Below, piece by piece: positions 8,227 through 17,488 of a stretch of 37,069 nucleotides of DNA. The notes beneath the pieces were generated by a model that worked only from the letters and a program-made list of their open reading frames with translations, was not told the origin of the DNA and made no database searches. Location: positions 1-37,069 of the forward strand of contig PMES01000123.1 in assembly GCA_003154775.1 (NCBI GenBank). Reading direction: 5' to 3'. The position numbers and the translations under genes are program-made. Position 1 is the stretch's first letter. The number at the start of each line of letters is the position of its first letter. This stretch comes from Acidobacteriota bacterium. Lineage in GTDB: Bacteria > Acidobacteriota > Terriglobia > Acidiferrales > UBA7541.

Positions 8227-10512
8227 ATGAAGAGAAGCGAAGCGGCGCGCTATGCGCGGTGGTCCGCCCTGCTGGCGCTGGTATTGGCAGGAATCACCTT
8301 CGGAATCTACCTGCAGCGGCAGTGGGTTGCCCATGTGGAGAAGAAGAATGCTCCGCCATCCTTGCCGGAGGACAAGGAGCGTCAATCGATTGGGCTGACC
8401 TTCTCAAAGGTGGATGGGAATCGCACCATTTTTACGCTGCAAGCCTCCAAGTCGACGGACTTCAAAGGCCAGAACATCAGCCTGCTGGAAGACGTGAAGA
8501 TTACCGTGTTCGGGAAAACAGGCGACCGTAACGACGTGATTCACACGCATAGCTGCAATTACTCCAGAGGCGACGGGGCCATTCAATGCAGCGGTGAGGT
8601 GCTGATGGAGTTGCAGAGTGCCGCGGCCGCCGAGCGCGCCCGGCAGGAATCTTCCAGCGCCCCCAGCGTGGTGCGAGTGGAAACCAGCGCGGTGACCTTT
8701 GAACGGGCCACGGGCCAGGCGCAGACCGTGGCGCCCGTAAAGTTTTCATTCCCGGATGGGAGCGGCGAGGGACTGGGCGCAGTGTACTTCTCCGAAGAAG
8801 GCGTGCTGCGGCTGGTGAAGGATGCCCGGTTGAACTTGCAGACCGGCACCCCGGTGGCCGGAGCGAAATCGCAGGGAACGACGTCCCGCGAGGTTGCCGT
8901 GCGCGGAAACAGTCTGGAGTTTGGGAAGAACTCCCGGACCGTGGTGATGGAGGGGCCGGTAACGGCCACGACTGAGGCGCAGCAACTGACCGCCGGGGAG
9001 CTGGTACTTATACTGGACGCGCAAAACCGCGCACAGACGCTGGTGGCGACGCCCGGGGCACTGGGCGAACTACCGGAGGCGACCTCGCAAAGCGCGCAAG
9101 GGAAAAACAGCCTGAAGGCAGAGAAGCTAACGTGCCATCTGACGCCGGAGCGCTGGATCCAGTCGATCGAAGCGGAAGGGAACGTCCAGGGAAGTTCCCC
9201 AACGGAAACGCTTCGGGCCGAACGCGGCGAACTGGAGATGTGGCCACGGGTGAACCAAGCGAAGCTGCTGACCTTGCGAGGTAACGTGCTGCTGCAAACG
9301 CAGGATGCCAAGGTGGGGACATCGCGGAACTTAAAGACGAATGCCCTGCAAATGGCGTTTCAAGGCGGAAAAGAGGGGCAAGCGAGCCACCTGCGGCATG
9401 CCGAAACACTCGAACACGGTACAACCGAATGGGTCGATGCGGCGGGGGCGCATTCGAAACTGGAAGCAGACAAGCTGGCGATGGACTATGACGGTTCGGG
9501 GAAAGCGCAGTTAATGACGGCCACAGGATCGGTGCAAACGGAGCGAGAGTTGAAGGGGCGGCCCACACAAACCGCGAGTGCCTCGCGCGGAACCGTAAAG
9601 TTGGAGCCGACCGGGGAGTGGTCGCAGATGAATTTACAGGGGAACGTGCGCCTGAAGGAAGCCGATCGCACGGCCGAGGCGCAGCAAGCGGCGTTCGCCA
9701 GGGCAGCGCAGACGGCAGTGTTGACCGGCCAGGCCGTGGCGCGGGACGCCAGCAGCGAGACGCGGGCGCCAAAGATCACTTTTTGGCAGGCGACGGGCGA
9801 TGTGGAGGCGGAAGGCGGCGTGCGCTCGACGGAATTCTCCGGGCAGACCGGCACGGTGAACCTGAGCAGCTCGGTGCCCGCGAATATTACCGCTGATCAC
9901 TTGCAGGGCAATTCGAAGACGGGGCGTGCTCTGTATACGGGCCATGCGCGACTGTGGCAGGGGCCCTCCGTACTGGAGGCGGATTCCATCGAGTTATTGC
10001 GAGGGACCCGAGTCATGAACGCGGTGGGCAACGTTCGCGGCGTGTTTCAGCAGGAGACGACCGGGCCTGCGGCGAGTGGGCCGGCGGCGAAGAAACAACC
10101 GGCGCTGTGGCATGTCAACAGCGGGACACTCACCTATTGGGACGCGGAGAGCCGCGCGCACCTGGAGAAAAATGTGGTGGTGCAGTCGGAAGACCAGCGC
10201 ATGCGGGGGCCGGTCTTGGATCTCTTCTTCACTCGCGGGGAGGGCACCGGGGGAGCGTCCCAGATCAGCCGGGCGGTCGGCACCGGAGGCGTGATCGTGG
10301 AGCAGGGGGAGCGGCGGGGCACGGCGGAGAAAGGCGTGTACACCGCCGCGGACCAAAAATTCGTGTTGAGCGGAGGAAAACCCACGCTTTTTGACCCGGA
10401 GCAAGGCACAACCAGCGGGCGTGAATTGACCTTCTTTTTAGCGGATGATACGATCATGGTCGACTCGGGAAATGGTTCGCGCACGCTGACGAAACACCGG
10501 GTCCAGAGATAA
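8227..10512 (+). CDS. LptC/LptA-like LPS transport protein (fusion)
   Basis: 761 residues. A single N-terminal membrane anchor (WSALLALVLAGITFGIYLQ) is followed by an LptC-type beta domain (about 35-200: GLTFSKVDGNRTIFTLQASKS) and then a long series of OstA/LptA-type beta repeats up to the C-terminus (for example AVRGNSLEFGKNSRTVVMEG and WHVNSGTLTYWDAESRAHLE). LptC and LptA are normally separate proteins of about 190 residues that build the periplasmic bridge carrying LPS from LptB2FG to LptD; here one chain appears to hold both, with extra repeats. It lies 32 bases before lptB, which fits. The ATG at 8227 has only a weak ribosome site. I saw no separate lptA. Assignment is firm for the OstA-like fold, less so for domain limits. 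Confidence 0.8.
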   Translation: MKRSEAARYARWSALLALVLAGITFGIYLQRQWVAHVEKKNAPPSLPEDKERQSIGLTFSKVDGNRTIFTLQASKSTDFKGQNISLLEDVKITVFGKTGDRNDVIHTHSCNYSRGDGAIQCSGEVLMELQSAAAAERARQESSSAPSVVRVETSAVTFERATGQAQTVAPVKFSFPDGSGEGLGAVYFSEEGVLRLVKDARLNLQTGTPVAGAKSQGTTSREVAVRGNSLEFGKNSRTVVMEGPVTATTEAQQLTAGELVLILDAQNRAQTLVATPGALGELPEATSQSAQGKNSLKAEKLTCHLTPERWIQSIEAEGNVQGSSPTETLRAERGELEMWPRVNQAKLLTLRGNVLLQTQDAKVGTSRNLKTNALQMAFQGGKEGQASHLRHAETLEHGTTEWVDAAGAHSKLEADKLAMDYDGSGKAQLMTATGSVQTERELKGRPTQTASASRGTVKLEPTGEWSQMNLQGNVRLKEADRTAEAQQAAFARAAQTAVLTGQAVARDASSETRAPKITFWQATGDVEAEGGVRSTEFSGQTGTVNLSSSVPANITADHLQGNSKTGRALYTGHARLWQGPSVLEADSIELLRGTRVMNAVGNVRGVFQQETTGPAASGPAAKKQPALWHVNSGTLTYWDAESRAHLEKNVVVQSEDQRMRGPVLDLFFTRGEGTGGASQISRAVGTGGVIVEQGERRGTAEKGVYTAADQKFVLSGGKPTLFDPEQGTTSGRELTFFLADDTIMVDSGNGSRTLTKHRVQR

Positions 10513-10544
10513 GGGGACCGCCCAGCGATCCCGCGTGAAGAGGA

Positions 10545-11270
10545 ATGCCCACACTCCAAGGCGTCGATCTCAGCAAGTCCTACCGGGGACGCAAGGTAGT
10601 CGATAACGTCGAGTTGGAAATCGGACAAGGGGAAGTAGTGGGTTTGCTGGGGCCAAATGGCGCCGGCAAAACGACCACTTTCTATATGATTGTGGGGCTG
10701 GCCCGGCCGGATGCGGGGCGGGTGCTGCTGAATGGGCAGGATATTACCGACCTGCCGATGTACCAGAGGGCGCGCAGCGGCATCAGCTACCTCCCGCAAG
10801 AACCCTCGGTTTTCCGGCAACTTACCAGCGAAGAAAACCTTTTGGCGGTGCTGGAGACGCTGCCGTTGACGCCGGAGCAGCAGCGCGACCGCCTGGAAGA
10901 ATTGCTGGCCCAGATGGGGCTGGAGACGGTACGCCAGAGCAAGGCCTACATGCTCTCCGGGGGTGAACGGCGGCGGCTGGAGATTGCCAGGTCACTGACG
11001 CTGCAGCCGAGCTTTATCTTGCTGGATGAACCGTTCTCTGGGATCGATCCCCTGACCGTCAAGGACTTGCAGGACCTGATCCGGGAATTGAGCCGGTCGG
11101 GAATTGGGGCGCTCATTACCGACCATAATGTGCGGGAAACTCTGAGCGTTACCGACCGCGCCTACATCGTGAATCATGGGAGAATCATGAAGAAGGGTAC
11201 TCCTGAGGCTCTGAGCAACGACCCGGAAGTCCGGCGGGTCTACCTCGGCGACAATTTCCGGCTGAATTAG
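10545..11270 (+). CDS. lptB: LPS export ABC transporter ATPase LptB
   Basis: 241 residues, the usual LptB length. Walker [10 protein letters not shown] (about 35-43), Q-loop region in the [14 protein letters not shown] stretch that is typical of LptB, signature [15 protein letters not shown], Walker [14 protein letters not shown], and the switch His in ITDHNV. It powers extraction of LPS from the inner membrane as a dimer with LptF and LptG, which are not in this window. It follows the LptC/LptA-like gene and precedes rpoN, the same lptB-rpoN order as in proteobacteria. The ATG has GAAGAGGA immediately before it. Confidence 0.95.
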   Translation: MPTLQGVDLSKSYRGRKVVDNVELEIGQGEVVGLLGPNGAGKTTTFYMIVGLARPDAGRVLLNGQDITDLPMYQRARSGISYLPQEPSVFRQLTSEENLLAVLETLPLTPEQQRDRLEELLAQMGLETVRQSKAYMLSGGERRRLEIARSLTLQPSFILLDEPFSGIDPLTVKDLQDLIRELSRSGIGALITDHNVRETLSVTDRAYIVNHGRIMKKGTPEALSNDPEVRRVYLGDNFRLN

Positions 11271-11312
11271 GTTTATCCTAGGGATTGCGAACCGGGATTG
11301 AGAACGGAACCC

Positions 11313-12755
11313 ATGGCCTGGCAGGGACTCAAACTTAACCTCAGAGTACAGCAGAAGCAGATTCTGACGCCCGGGCTTGTGCAGATGGTCAGCGTGCTGG
11401 CGCTGAACCGCCTGGAACTTCGCGAGATGATCAACGAGGAGATGATCGCGAACCCCGTTCTGGAAGAGCTTTCCGAAGAACCCACCGTCAGCGACAACTA
11501 CAGCGACGAGACCTTCCTGAAGGCGGAAACCGAAAAGGTGCCGGAGAAGGAAGTTGCCAATCCCTTTGACGAGTTCGACGTCGGCGCCTTTTTCAACCAG
11601 TACCTGGATACCGGGGGAGACGGCGGCAAGTCGCAGGAGCGCGAGATTTCAGAGCGCCCCTCGTTTGAGAAGTTCCTTTCCTCGCCCGCAGGGCTGACCG
11701 ACCATCTGGCCTGGCAATTGAGCGTGACGATCTGCTCCGAAGCGGTGCGGGAAATCGTCGAAAATATCATCGGCAATCTGGATGAGAACGGCTACCTGAC
11801 GGCTTCCGTGGAAGAGCTTGCGCAGAATGGCAAGTACTCGCAGGACGATTTGGAAGACGGGCTGGCGGTGGTGCAGGACTTTGACCCCATCGGCGTGGGG
11901 TCGCGGGACCTGCGCGAGTGCCTGCTGCTGCAGTTGAAGGCTTTTGATCCGCAGAACACGCTGGCGCAGCAGATTGTTTCCGAGCACCTGAAACAGGTGC
12001 AGTCCAACCAACTGAAGGAAATTGCGCGCGCGTTGAACCGGCCGATGGATATCGTCAAACATGCTATTGATACCATCAAGAAGCTCGATCCGCGCCCGGG
12101 ACTGCGCTACAACAAGACGGAACCCCGGCTGGTCGAGCCGGATGTGTACTTCCGCAAAGTGGATGACCAGTGGCAGGTCTTCCTGAATGAGGATGACATG
12201 CCGCAACTGCGGCTCAGCCCGACGTACCGCAGACTGCTGGTGCGCGACGCCGCGGACAAGGAAGTGCGCAATTACGTGAAGGAACGGTTCACGGCGGCGA
12301 TCCAGTTGATGAAGAACATCGAGCAGAGAAAGCACACCATCCTGCGGGTTTGCCAGTCCATCATTGCGCGCCAGGGCGAATTCCTGGACAAAGGCCCCGA
12401 TACGCTGAAACCGATGATGATCAAGGAAGTGGCGGAAGAAGTCGGCGTGCATCCCTCGACGGTGAGCCGCGCGGTGGCCAGCAAATACGCGCACACGCCG
12501 CAGGGAGTGATCGAGTTGCGGTCGTTTTTCAGCGAGGCCGTGAATGGGCCAGAGGGCGGCGGGATGTCGCTGCTGACGCTGAAGCGCCTGGTCAAGAAGA
12601 TGATTGACGAAGAAGACGCCACCAAGCCGCTGACCGACGAACAAATTGCCAAGAAGCTGGAAGACAACGGCATCCACGTGACGCGGCGCACGGTGGCGAA
12701 GTACCGCGAAGATATGAGGATTCCCAGCACGCACCAGCGCCGCGTGAAAAGCTGA
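11313..12755 (+). CDS. rpoN: RNA polymerase sigma-54 factor
   Basis: The N-terminal Gln/Leu-rich activator-contact region (MAWQGLKLNLRVQQKQILTPG) matches region I, followed by an acidic region II, the core-binding domain, and a C-terminal DNA-binding part. This last has the helix-turn-helix in EVGVHPSTVSRAVASKY and the RpoN box TRRTVAKYRE near the end. Sigma-54 reads -24/-12 promoters and needs an AAA+ enhancer-binding activator; none is encoded here. I chose ATG at 11313 (480 residues), which aligns with known RpoN starts; an in-frame TTG at 11298 would add five residues. It follows lptB by 42 bases and is followed directly by rapZ, without the hpf and ptsN genes common in between. Confidence 0.95.
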   Translation: MAWQGLKLNLRVQQKQILTPGLVQMVSVLALNRLELREMINEEMIANPVLEELSEEPTVSDNYSDETFLKAETEKVPEKEVANPFDEFDVGAFFNQYLDTGGDGGKSQEREISERPSFEKFLSSPAGLTDHLAWQLSVTICSEAVREIVENIIGNLDENGYLTASVEELAQNGKYSQDDLEDGLAVVQDFDPIGVGSRDLRECLLLQLKAFDPQNTLAQQIVSEHLKQVQSNQLKEIARALNRPMDIVKHAIDTIKKLDPRPGLRYNKTEPRLVEPDVYFRKVDDQWQVFLNEDDMPQLRLSPTYRRLLVRDAADKEVRNYVKERFTAAIQLMKNIEQRKHTILRVCQSIIARQGEFLDKGPDTLKPMMIKEVAEEVGVHPSTVSRAVASKYAHTPQGVIELRSFFSEAVNGPEGGGMSLLTLKRLVKKMIDEEDATKPLTDEQIAKKLEDNGIHVTRRTVAKYREDMRIPSTHQRRVKS

Positions 12756-12759
12756 CTCT

Positions 12760-13662
12760 TTGCCTGCCGTGAAGCGCACCTCACCAACAACACGAAACTC
12801 GCGAGCTTCCGGACGCCACCTGGTCATCCTGACGGGTTTGTCCGGCTCGGGGAAGAGCACCGTCCTCAAGGCGTTCGAGGACATGGGCTACAACTGCGTG
12901 GACAACCTGCCGGTGGAACTGATCCCGATTTTCGCGGAGCTGCACGCGGCGGGGGAAGGCGATTACCGGAGGGCGGCTTTGCTCGTGGATGCGCGCGAAG
13001 GGTTGCAACTGGAAAAGCTGCCGGGGCTCCTGAAACATCTGCGGCGCGATCATCCGATTACGCTGGTGTACATCGAAGCGCACGAAGACGCGTTGCTGCG
13101 GCGCTATAGCGAGACGCGCCGGCCGCACCCGCTGGGCAAGGATTTTTCGGTGCGTGAAAACCTGGAGCATGAACGCGCGCTGATGGAGCCGATCCGCAAG
13201 CTTGCGGACGTGGTGATCGACACTTCGCAGTTCAACGTGCACGAGCTGCGACAATTCGTAAATCAGAGGTTCCGATCGGAAAGCCAGCGATCGCTGCTCG
13301 TTTCGCTGGTGAGCTTTGGCTACAAGTTTGGGGTGCCGACCGATGCGGACCTGATGTTCGACGTGCGCTTCCTGCCCAATCCCCATTTTGTGCCAAGATT
13401 GCGGCGATTTACGGGGCGGGACATCAAGGTGCGCCGTTACATCCAGTCATTTCCGCAGACCGGGGAATTCCTCCGCCGGATGCAAGGGTTGTTGACCTAC
13501 CTGATCCCCCACTACATCGCAGAGGGCAAGAGCTACCTGACGATCGCGTTCGGCTGCACCGGGGGAAGGCACCGCTCGGTGATGATGGCGGAGTGGATGA
13601 AGAAGGCGCTGAAGAGGCGCGGGCTTGCGACGCGGGTAGTCCACCGCGACATCGACAAGTAG
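12760..13662 (+). CDS. rapZ: RNase adapter protein RapZ (P-loop, YvcJ family)
   Basis: 300 residues. N-terminal nucleotide-binding P-loop GLSGSGKST then EDMGYNCVDNLPVELIP, the family hallmark. The C-terminal half has DVRFLPNP and the conserved FGCTGGRHRSV block. In enteric bacteria RapZ guides RNase E to the GlmZ small RNA and so tunes glucosamine-6-phosphate synthesis; elsewhere the P-loop protein binds nucleotides with less clear roles. Start is TTG at 12760 or GTG at 12769; neither has a strong ribosome site, and the stop of rpoN is 4 bases upstream of the TTG, so translational coupling is likely. Its place between rpoN and an envelope exporter suits a link to envelope precursor supply. 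Confidence 0.93.
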   Translation: MPAVKRTSPTTRNSRASGRHLVILTGLSGSGKSTVLKAFEDMGYNCVDNLPVELIPIFAELHAAGEGDYRRAALLVDAREGLQLEKLPGLLKHLRRDHPITLVYIEAHEDALLRRYSETRRPHPLGKDFSVRENLEHERALMEPIRKLADVVIDTSQFNVHELRQFVNQRFRSESQRSLLVSLVSFGYKFGVPTDADLMFDVRFLPNPHFVPRLRRFTGRDIKVRRYIQSFPQTGEFLRRMQGLLTYLIPHYIAEGKSYLTIAFGCTGGRHRSVMMAEWMKKALKRRGLATRVVHRDIDK

Positions 13663-13748
13663 GAATTGCCCAACAGTTCCGGTTGCGGACCCGCCTCCGA
13701 AAACTTGACACAGCGCGCTGCAGCCGAATAGCGTAGCAATGTGGAGTT

Positions 13749-15659
13749 GTGAAGCGGGGTGCGGGAGCCTGGGGCGTGGCGTCATTGCTTTCACCACAAT
13801 TGAAGCGGCTTTTGGGGTATGTGCGGCCATACACCGTACGCCTTGTTGCGGGAGTAATACTGCTCGCCTTTGTGGGATTGACGGAGGGCATGACGGCGCT
13901 GATGGTGAAGCCGGCCGTCGACCAGGTGCTGAATCCCGCGGTGTATGGCTCGAGCGTGCCGCTGTTCAAGATTCCCTGGACCGGCAATTACGTCTATCTC
14001 AACAAGTTCTTTCCACCCAGCATCCACAACGTTTGGACGATTTTCGCTATTACGATCGTGATTCTGTTTTCGGCGCGCGCCATTGCCGAGTACGGGGGGC
14101 TGACCCTGATTCAGTACGTCGGGCAGGCCGCGACGCGGGATCTCCGTAATAGAGTGTATGAGCGGGTGTTGAGGCAGCCGATCGCTTTTTTCCAACACAA
14201 CCCCACCGGCCGGATTCTATCCACCGTGATCAATGATGTGGAGAAGACGCGGCTGGCGCTTAGCGATTATCTCGCGGACCTGTTTCAGAAAAGTTTCACC
14301 TTTGTGGCGCTCGTGGCCGTCATGCTGGACAAGAACTGGAAGCTGGCGCTGGGCACGACCCTGCTTCTTCCCCTGGTGGTGTATCCGGTGGGCAAACTGG
14401 GGAAAAAGATCCGCACGTCCGTGGAGCGGAGCCAAACGCGGCTGGGAGATCTCAGCCAAATTCTGGAGGAAACGGTCAGCGGCAACCGGGTGGTGAAAGC
14501 CTTCGGGATGGAGGACTTTGAGAGTCAGAAGTTCCGCGAGGTCGCCCGGCGCATGCTGCGGGATAACATGCGTTGGGTGCGGGCGTTTGTGCTCACTTCG
14601 CCCCTGATGGATCTGCTGGGTGGGCTGGTGATTCCGCTGCTGCTGCTCTATGCGCGCAACCAGATTCAACACAACCAGATGACGCCAGGAGATTTTTTCA
14701 CCTTTCTTTTTGCCATGTTCAACGCCTACATGCCATTGAAGCGGATGGGTTACGTGTACCAGCAATTCCAGGCGGCGCAGGGGGGAAGCACGCAGGTGTT
14801 TGCATACCTCGACCGCGTCGAAGAGAAACTGGATGAGCCCAAGGGGAATCTGCTGGCGCCTTTCTCGCGGGAAATCGTATTCGATGAGGTGACGTTTGCG
14901 TATGACGGAGGCAGCGCCCAGGTGCTGGAAAAGATCTCCTTCACGGCAAGCAGGGGCGAAGTGATCGCGGTGGTGGGCAACAGCGGTGCGGGAAAGACCA
15001 CGCTGGTGAATCTGATTCCGAGGTTTTACGAGGTGCTGTCCGGGGCGATCCGGATCGATGGCGTGGACATCCGGAATGTGACCATCCGGTCGTTGCGGGA
15101 ACAGATCGCCATGGTCACCCAGGAAAACATCCTCTTCCACGACACCGTGTGGAACAACATCTGCTACGGATTGACGAACATTCCCAAAGAACGCGTGATC
15201 GCGGCAGCCCAGACGGCCCTGGCCCACGATTTCATTCAGGAGTTGCCACAGGGCTATGACACGCTTATCGGCGAACGGGGGACGCGGCTGAGCGGCGGGC
15301 AGCGCCAGCGGATCGCGATTGCCCGTGCCATCCTGAAGAATTCGCCAATACTCATTCTGGATGAGGCCACATCGGAACTTGATTCGGAATCGGAGATGTA
15401 TGTACAAAAGGCCCTGAGCAACCTGATGGTGGGGCGCACCACGTTTGTGATTGCGCATCGCTTGGGAACCATCCGCAAAGCCGATAAGATTCTGGTGTTG
15501 GAGGACGGCTCCATTCGCGAGAGCGGCACGCACGCGGAGCTATTGGAGCGAGGCGGCAGCTACGCGCGCTTGCACGATCTGCAATTTGCGGAAGAGGTCG
15601 TGCTGGCCCCTGCAGCCGCACCGAACCAGAATCCGCTGAATTCGAGAAACAAAGCATGA
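13749..15659 (+). CDS. msbA: MsbA-type lipid A export ABC transporter
   Basis: 636 residues: an N-terminal six-helix membrane domain (about 10-330) fused to one ATPase domain, the half-transporter layout of MsbA. Seen in the ATPase: Walker A GNSGAGKTT, Q-loop MVTQENILFHDTV, signature LSGGQRQRIAIARAIL, Walker B ILILDEATSELD and H-loop VIAHRLGTI. It should flip lipid A core across the inner membrane as a homodimer, although drug export cannot be excluded from sequence alone. Its placement between lptB/rpoN and other housekeeping genes supports the LPS role. Start GTG at 13749. Its stop overlaps the next start (ATGA, 15656-15659). Confidence 0.87.
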   Translation: MKRGAGAWGVASLLSPQLKRLLGYVRPYTVRLVAGVILLAFVGLTEGMTALMVKPAVDQVLNPAVYGSSVPLFKIPWTGNYVYLNKFFPPSIHNVWTIFAITIVILFSARAIAEYGGLTLIQYVGQAATRDLRNRVYERVLRQPIAFFQHNPTGRILSTVINDVEKTRLALSDYLADLFQKSFTFVALVAVMLDKNWKLALGTTLLLPLVVYPVGKLGKKIRTSVERSQTRLGDLSQILEETVSGNRVVKAFGMEDFESQKFREVARRMLRDNMRWVRAFVLTSPLMDLLGGLVIPLLLLYARNQIQHNQMTPGDFFTFLFAMFNAYMPLKRMGYVYQQFQAAQGGSTQVFAYLDRVEEKLDEPKGNLLAPFSREIVFDEVTFAYDGGSAQVLEKISFTASRGEVIAVVGNSGAGKTTLVNLIPRFYEVLSGAIRIDGVDIRNVTIRSLREQIAMVTQENILFHDTVWNNICYGLTNIPKERVIAAAQTALAHDFIQELPQGYDTLIGERGTRLSGGQRQRIAIARAILKNSPILILDEATSELDSESEMYVQKALSNLMVGRTTFVIAHRLGTIRKADKILVLEDGSIRESGTHAELLERGGSYARLHDLQFAEEVVLAPAAAPNQNPLNSRNKA

Positions 15660-16609
15660 GCGCACAAAGCACTGCCCAGGCAGGAACTACATCGGCGCGG
15701 AAGCCCGAGTGCCTTTCCATGACCGGGTATGCCACGGTGCGCGGCGAGCACCAGGGCTGGTCTATCCGCGTCAGCGTGAAAAGCGTGAACCACCGGTTTC
15801 TGGATGTGAAGCTGCGTTTGCCGGAATCGCTGGAGCCCTACGAGATTCGCCTGCGGCAGGCCGTGCGGGATCGCATTCATCGCGGGCATGTGGACATTCA
15901 TGTCAGCGTGGAGCCGGGGAATGCCGCGCCCGTCCACGTGAACCAGGTACTCCTACAGGCCTATCTGCGGGCCGCGGATGAGTTGCGCCAGCAGACCGGA
16001 GCGAAAGCGGAACTCGACCTCGTTTCGTTGTTGCGGCTTCCAGGTGTGATTGGCGGGCTCGCGCCGGAATTGCCGGATTCGGAAGAAGAGCAGGAAGAGT
16101 TCGGCAAAATCCTGGAGACACAACTCCGTGAAGCTCTCGGCAAAATGGACGAGATGCGGCGCGCCGAAGGGCGTCATTTGAGCGAGGAACTCCGCGGGCG
16201 CACGATGCGCATCGGCACGCTGGTGGAGCGGGTGCGCGGCCTGGTGCAAACTCTGAGGCCGGCGTTCGCGCGGCGCCTGGACTCCCGGCTCAAGGACCTG
16301 CTCAGCGGCAGCAGCATCGATCCCGCGCGCCTGGCGCAGGAGGCCGCCTTACTTGCGGAACGCAGCGATATCAGTGAAGAATTAGACCGCCTGCGCAGCC
16401 ATCTGCAGCAATTTGCGCAACTGCTGGACGGCGCCGGCGAACTCGGCAAGAAACTCGATTTTCTGCTCCAGGAAATGCAGCGTGAGGCGAACACCATGCT
16501 GTCCAAGACGCCCGGCGTGGAAAGCGAAGCCCTGGCGATCACGGGGATAGCGCTGGAGATCAAAGCGGAAATCGAGAAATTGCGGGAACAGGTGCAGAAC
16601 ATCGAATGA
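15656..16609 (+). CDS. YicC/YloC family endoribonuclease
   Basis: 317 residues. The N-terminus has the family signature SMTGYA followed by SVKSVNHRFLDVKLRLP. The C-terminal DUF1732 part is helical and ends with ELGKKLDFLLQEMQREANTMLSKT and ALEIKAEIEKLREQVQNIE, which is very well conserved. Members have been described as RNA endonucleases affecting small-RNA stability and stationary-phase survival. About 25 residues longer than the usual 290, mostly from an extra N-terminal segment before MTGYA. ATGA overlaps tie it to the upstream exporter and to gmk downstream; yicC-gmk-rpoZ is a widespread gene string. Confidence 0.92.
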   Translation: MSAQSTAQAGTTSARKPECLSMTGYATVRGEHQGWSIRVSVKSVNHRFLDVKLRLPESLEPYEIRLRQAVRDRIHRGHVDIHVSVEPGNAAPVHVNQVLLQAYLRAADELRQQTGAKAELDLVSLLRLPGVIGGLAPELPDSEEEQEEFGKILETQLREALGKMDEMRRAEGRHLSEELRGRTMRIGTLVERVRGLVQTLRPAFARRLDSRLKDLLSGSSIDPARLAQEAALLAERSDISEELDRLRSHLQQFAQLLDGAGELGKKLDFLLQEMQREANTMLSKTPGVESEALAITGIALEIKAEIEKLREQVQNIE

Positions 16610-17238
16610 GCGAGGGAACCGAGGTTGCGCCGCTGGTGCTGATCGTCTCCGGGCCGTCGGGCTCGGGGAAATCGACGCTGGTGCAGAAGGTATTGGAGTT
16701 GCCGGGTACCATGCCTTCGATATCCTGCACCACTAGGCCGCGGCGGGCGACCGAGGCCTCTGGAAAATGTTATGATTTCGTCACCGAGGCGGAGTTCGAC
16801 GCCATGGTCGTCCGGGGTGATTTTCTGGAATATGCGCGTGTCTTCGGGAAGCATTCCTACGGCACGCCCAAGAAATGGCTGGACGAGTCGCGGGCGCGGG
16901 GCCTGGATCTGGTGCTCGAGATTGACGTGCAGGGCGCGGCGCAGGTAAAGAAGAAATTGCCGGAAGCCGTGGCGATTTTTATTTTGCCGCCCTCGCGGCA
17001 GGAACTGGAACGGCGCTTGCGCAGCCGCGGCCAGGACCCCGGCGAGGAAATTGCCCGGCGGCTGGCCATGGCCCGCGATGAGATTGCCGCGAGCGAAGAG
17101 TTTTATGATTTTTGCGTGGTGAACGACGACGTGGAACGTGCCGGCCGCGAAGCCCAGGCGATTCTCCTGGCGCTCCGTTGCCGGAGTGCCCGCCGCCGAG
17201 ACCGCGTGAATCAAGTCCTGGCATCGTTTGGAGGGTAA
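16606..17238 (+). CDS. gmk: Guanylate kinase
   Basis: 210 residues, usual length. P-loop GPSGSGKST near the start, the GMP-binding stretch SCTTRPRR..EASGKCYDFV, and the FLEYARVFGKHSYGTP and LEIDVQGAAQVK blocks typical of the family. It converts GMP to GDP with ATP and so feeds GTP, dGTP and c-di-GMP pools. The start overlaps the yicC stop by ATGA. The last bases carry the GGAGG that serves as ribosome site for rpoZ, so the two are closely coupled. Confidence 0.96.
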   Translation: MSEGTEVAPLVLIVSGPSGSGKSTLVQKVLELPGTMPSISCTTRPRRATEASGKCYDFVTEAEFDAMVVRGDFLEYARVFGKHSYGTPKKWLDESRARGLDLVLEIDVQGAAQVKKKLPEAVAIFILPPSRQELERRLRSRGQDPGEEIARRLAMARDEIAASEEFYDFCVVNDDVERAGREAQAILLALRCRSARRRDRVNQVLASFGG

Positions 17239-17245
17239 GACACTC

Positions 17246-17470
17246 ATGACCGTGCAAACCAAAGCTCCGGAGAGCCAGTTTGCCTATGTCGTGCTGGCCG
17301 CTCGACGCGCCCGGCAGATTATGGCGGGCGCACCACCGCTGGCGGAAAACCTGCGAACCTTGAAGGCGACGCGAATCGCCTGCGAAGAGGTTACCAGTGG
17401 CTTGATTGAATACGACTTCACCGAGCCCGGGAGCGACGAGGAAAAGGAAAGCGTCAAGCGGCGCAGGTAG
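17246..17470 (+). CDS. rpoZ: RNA polymerase omega subunit
   Basis: 74 residues from the ATG at 17246. Omega features are the FAYVVLAARRARQIMAGAPP helix and NLRTLKATRIACEEVTSGLIEY. Omega helps fold and assemble the beta-prime subunit. I prefer the ATG to an in-frame TTG at 17228 because GGAGG at 17230-17234 lies 11 bases before the ATG and would itself sit inside the coding region of the longer form. The gmk-rpoZ-coaBC order is widely conserved. Confidence 0.92.
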   Translation: MTVQTKAPESQFAYVVLAARRARQIMAGAPPLAENLRTLKATRIACEEVTSGLIEYDFTEPGSDEEKESVKRRR

Positions 17471-17488
17471 CGCGCCCGCGAGGATTCC

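Noticed and set aside
11649-12884. 411-codon minus-strand frame opposite rpoN and the start of rapZ
   Set aside because: Antisense shadow; spans two genuine genes and has no recognisable domain.
14217-15533. 438-codon minus-strand frame opposite the MsbA-type gene
   Set aside because: Antisense shadow of an intact transporter with all ABC motifs.
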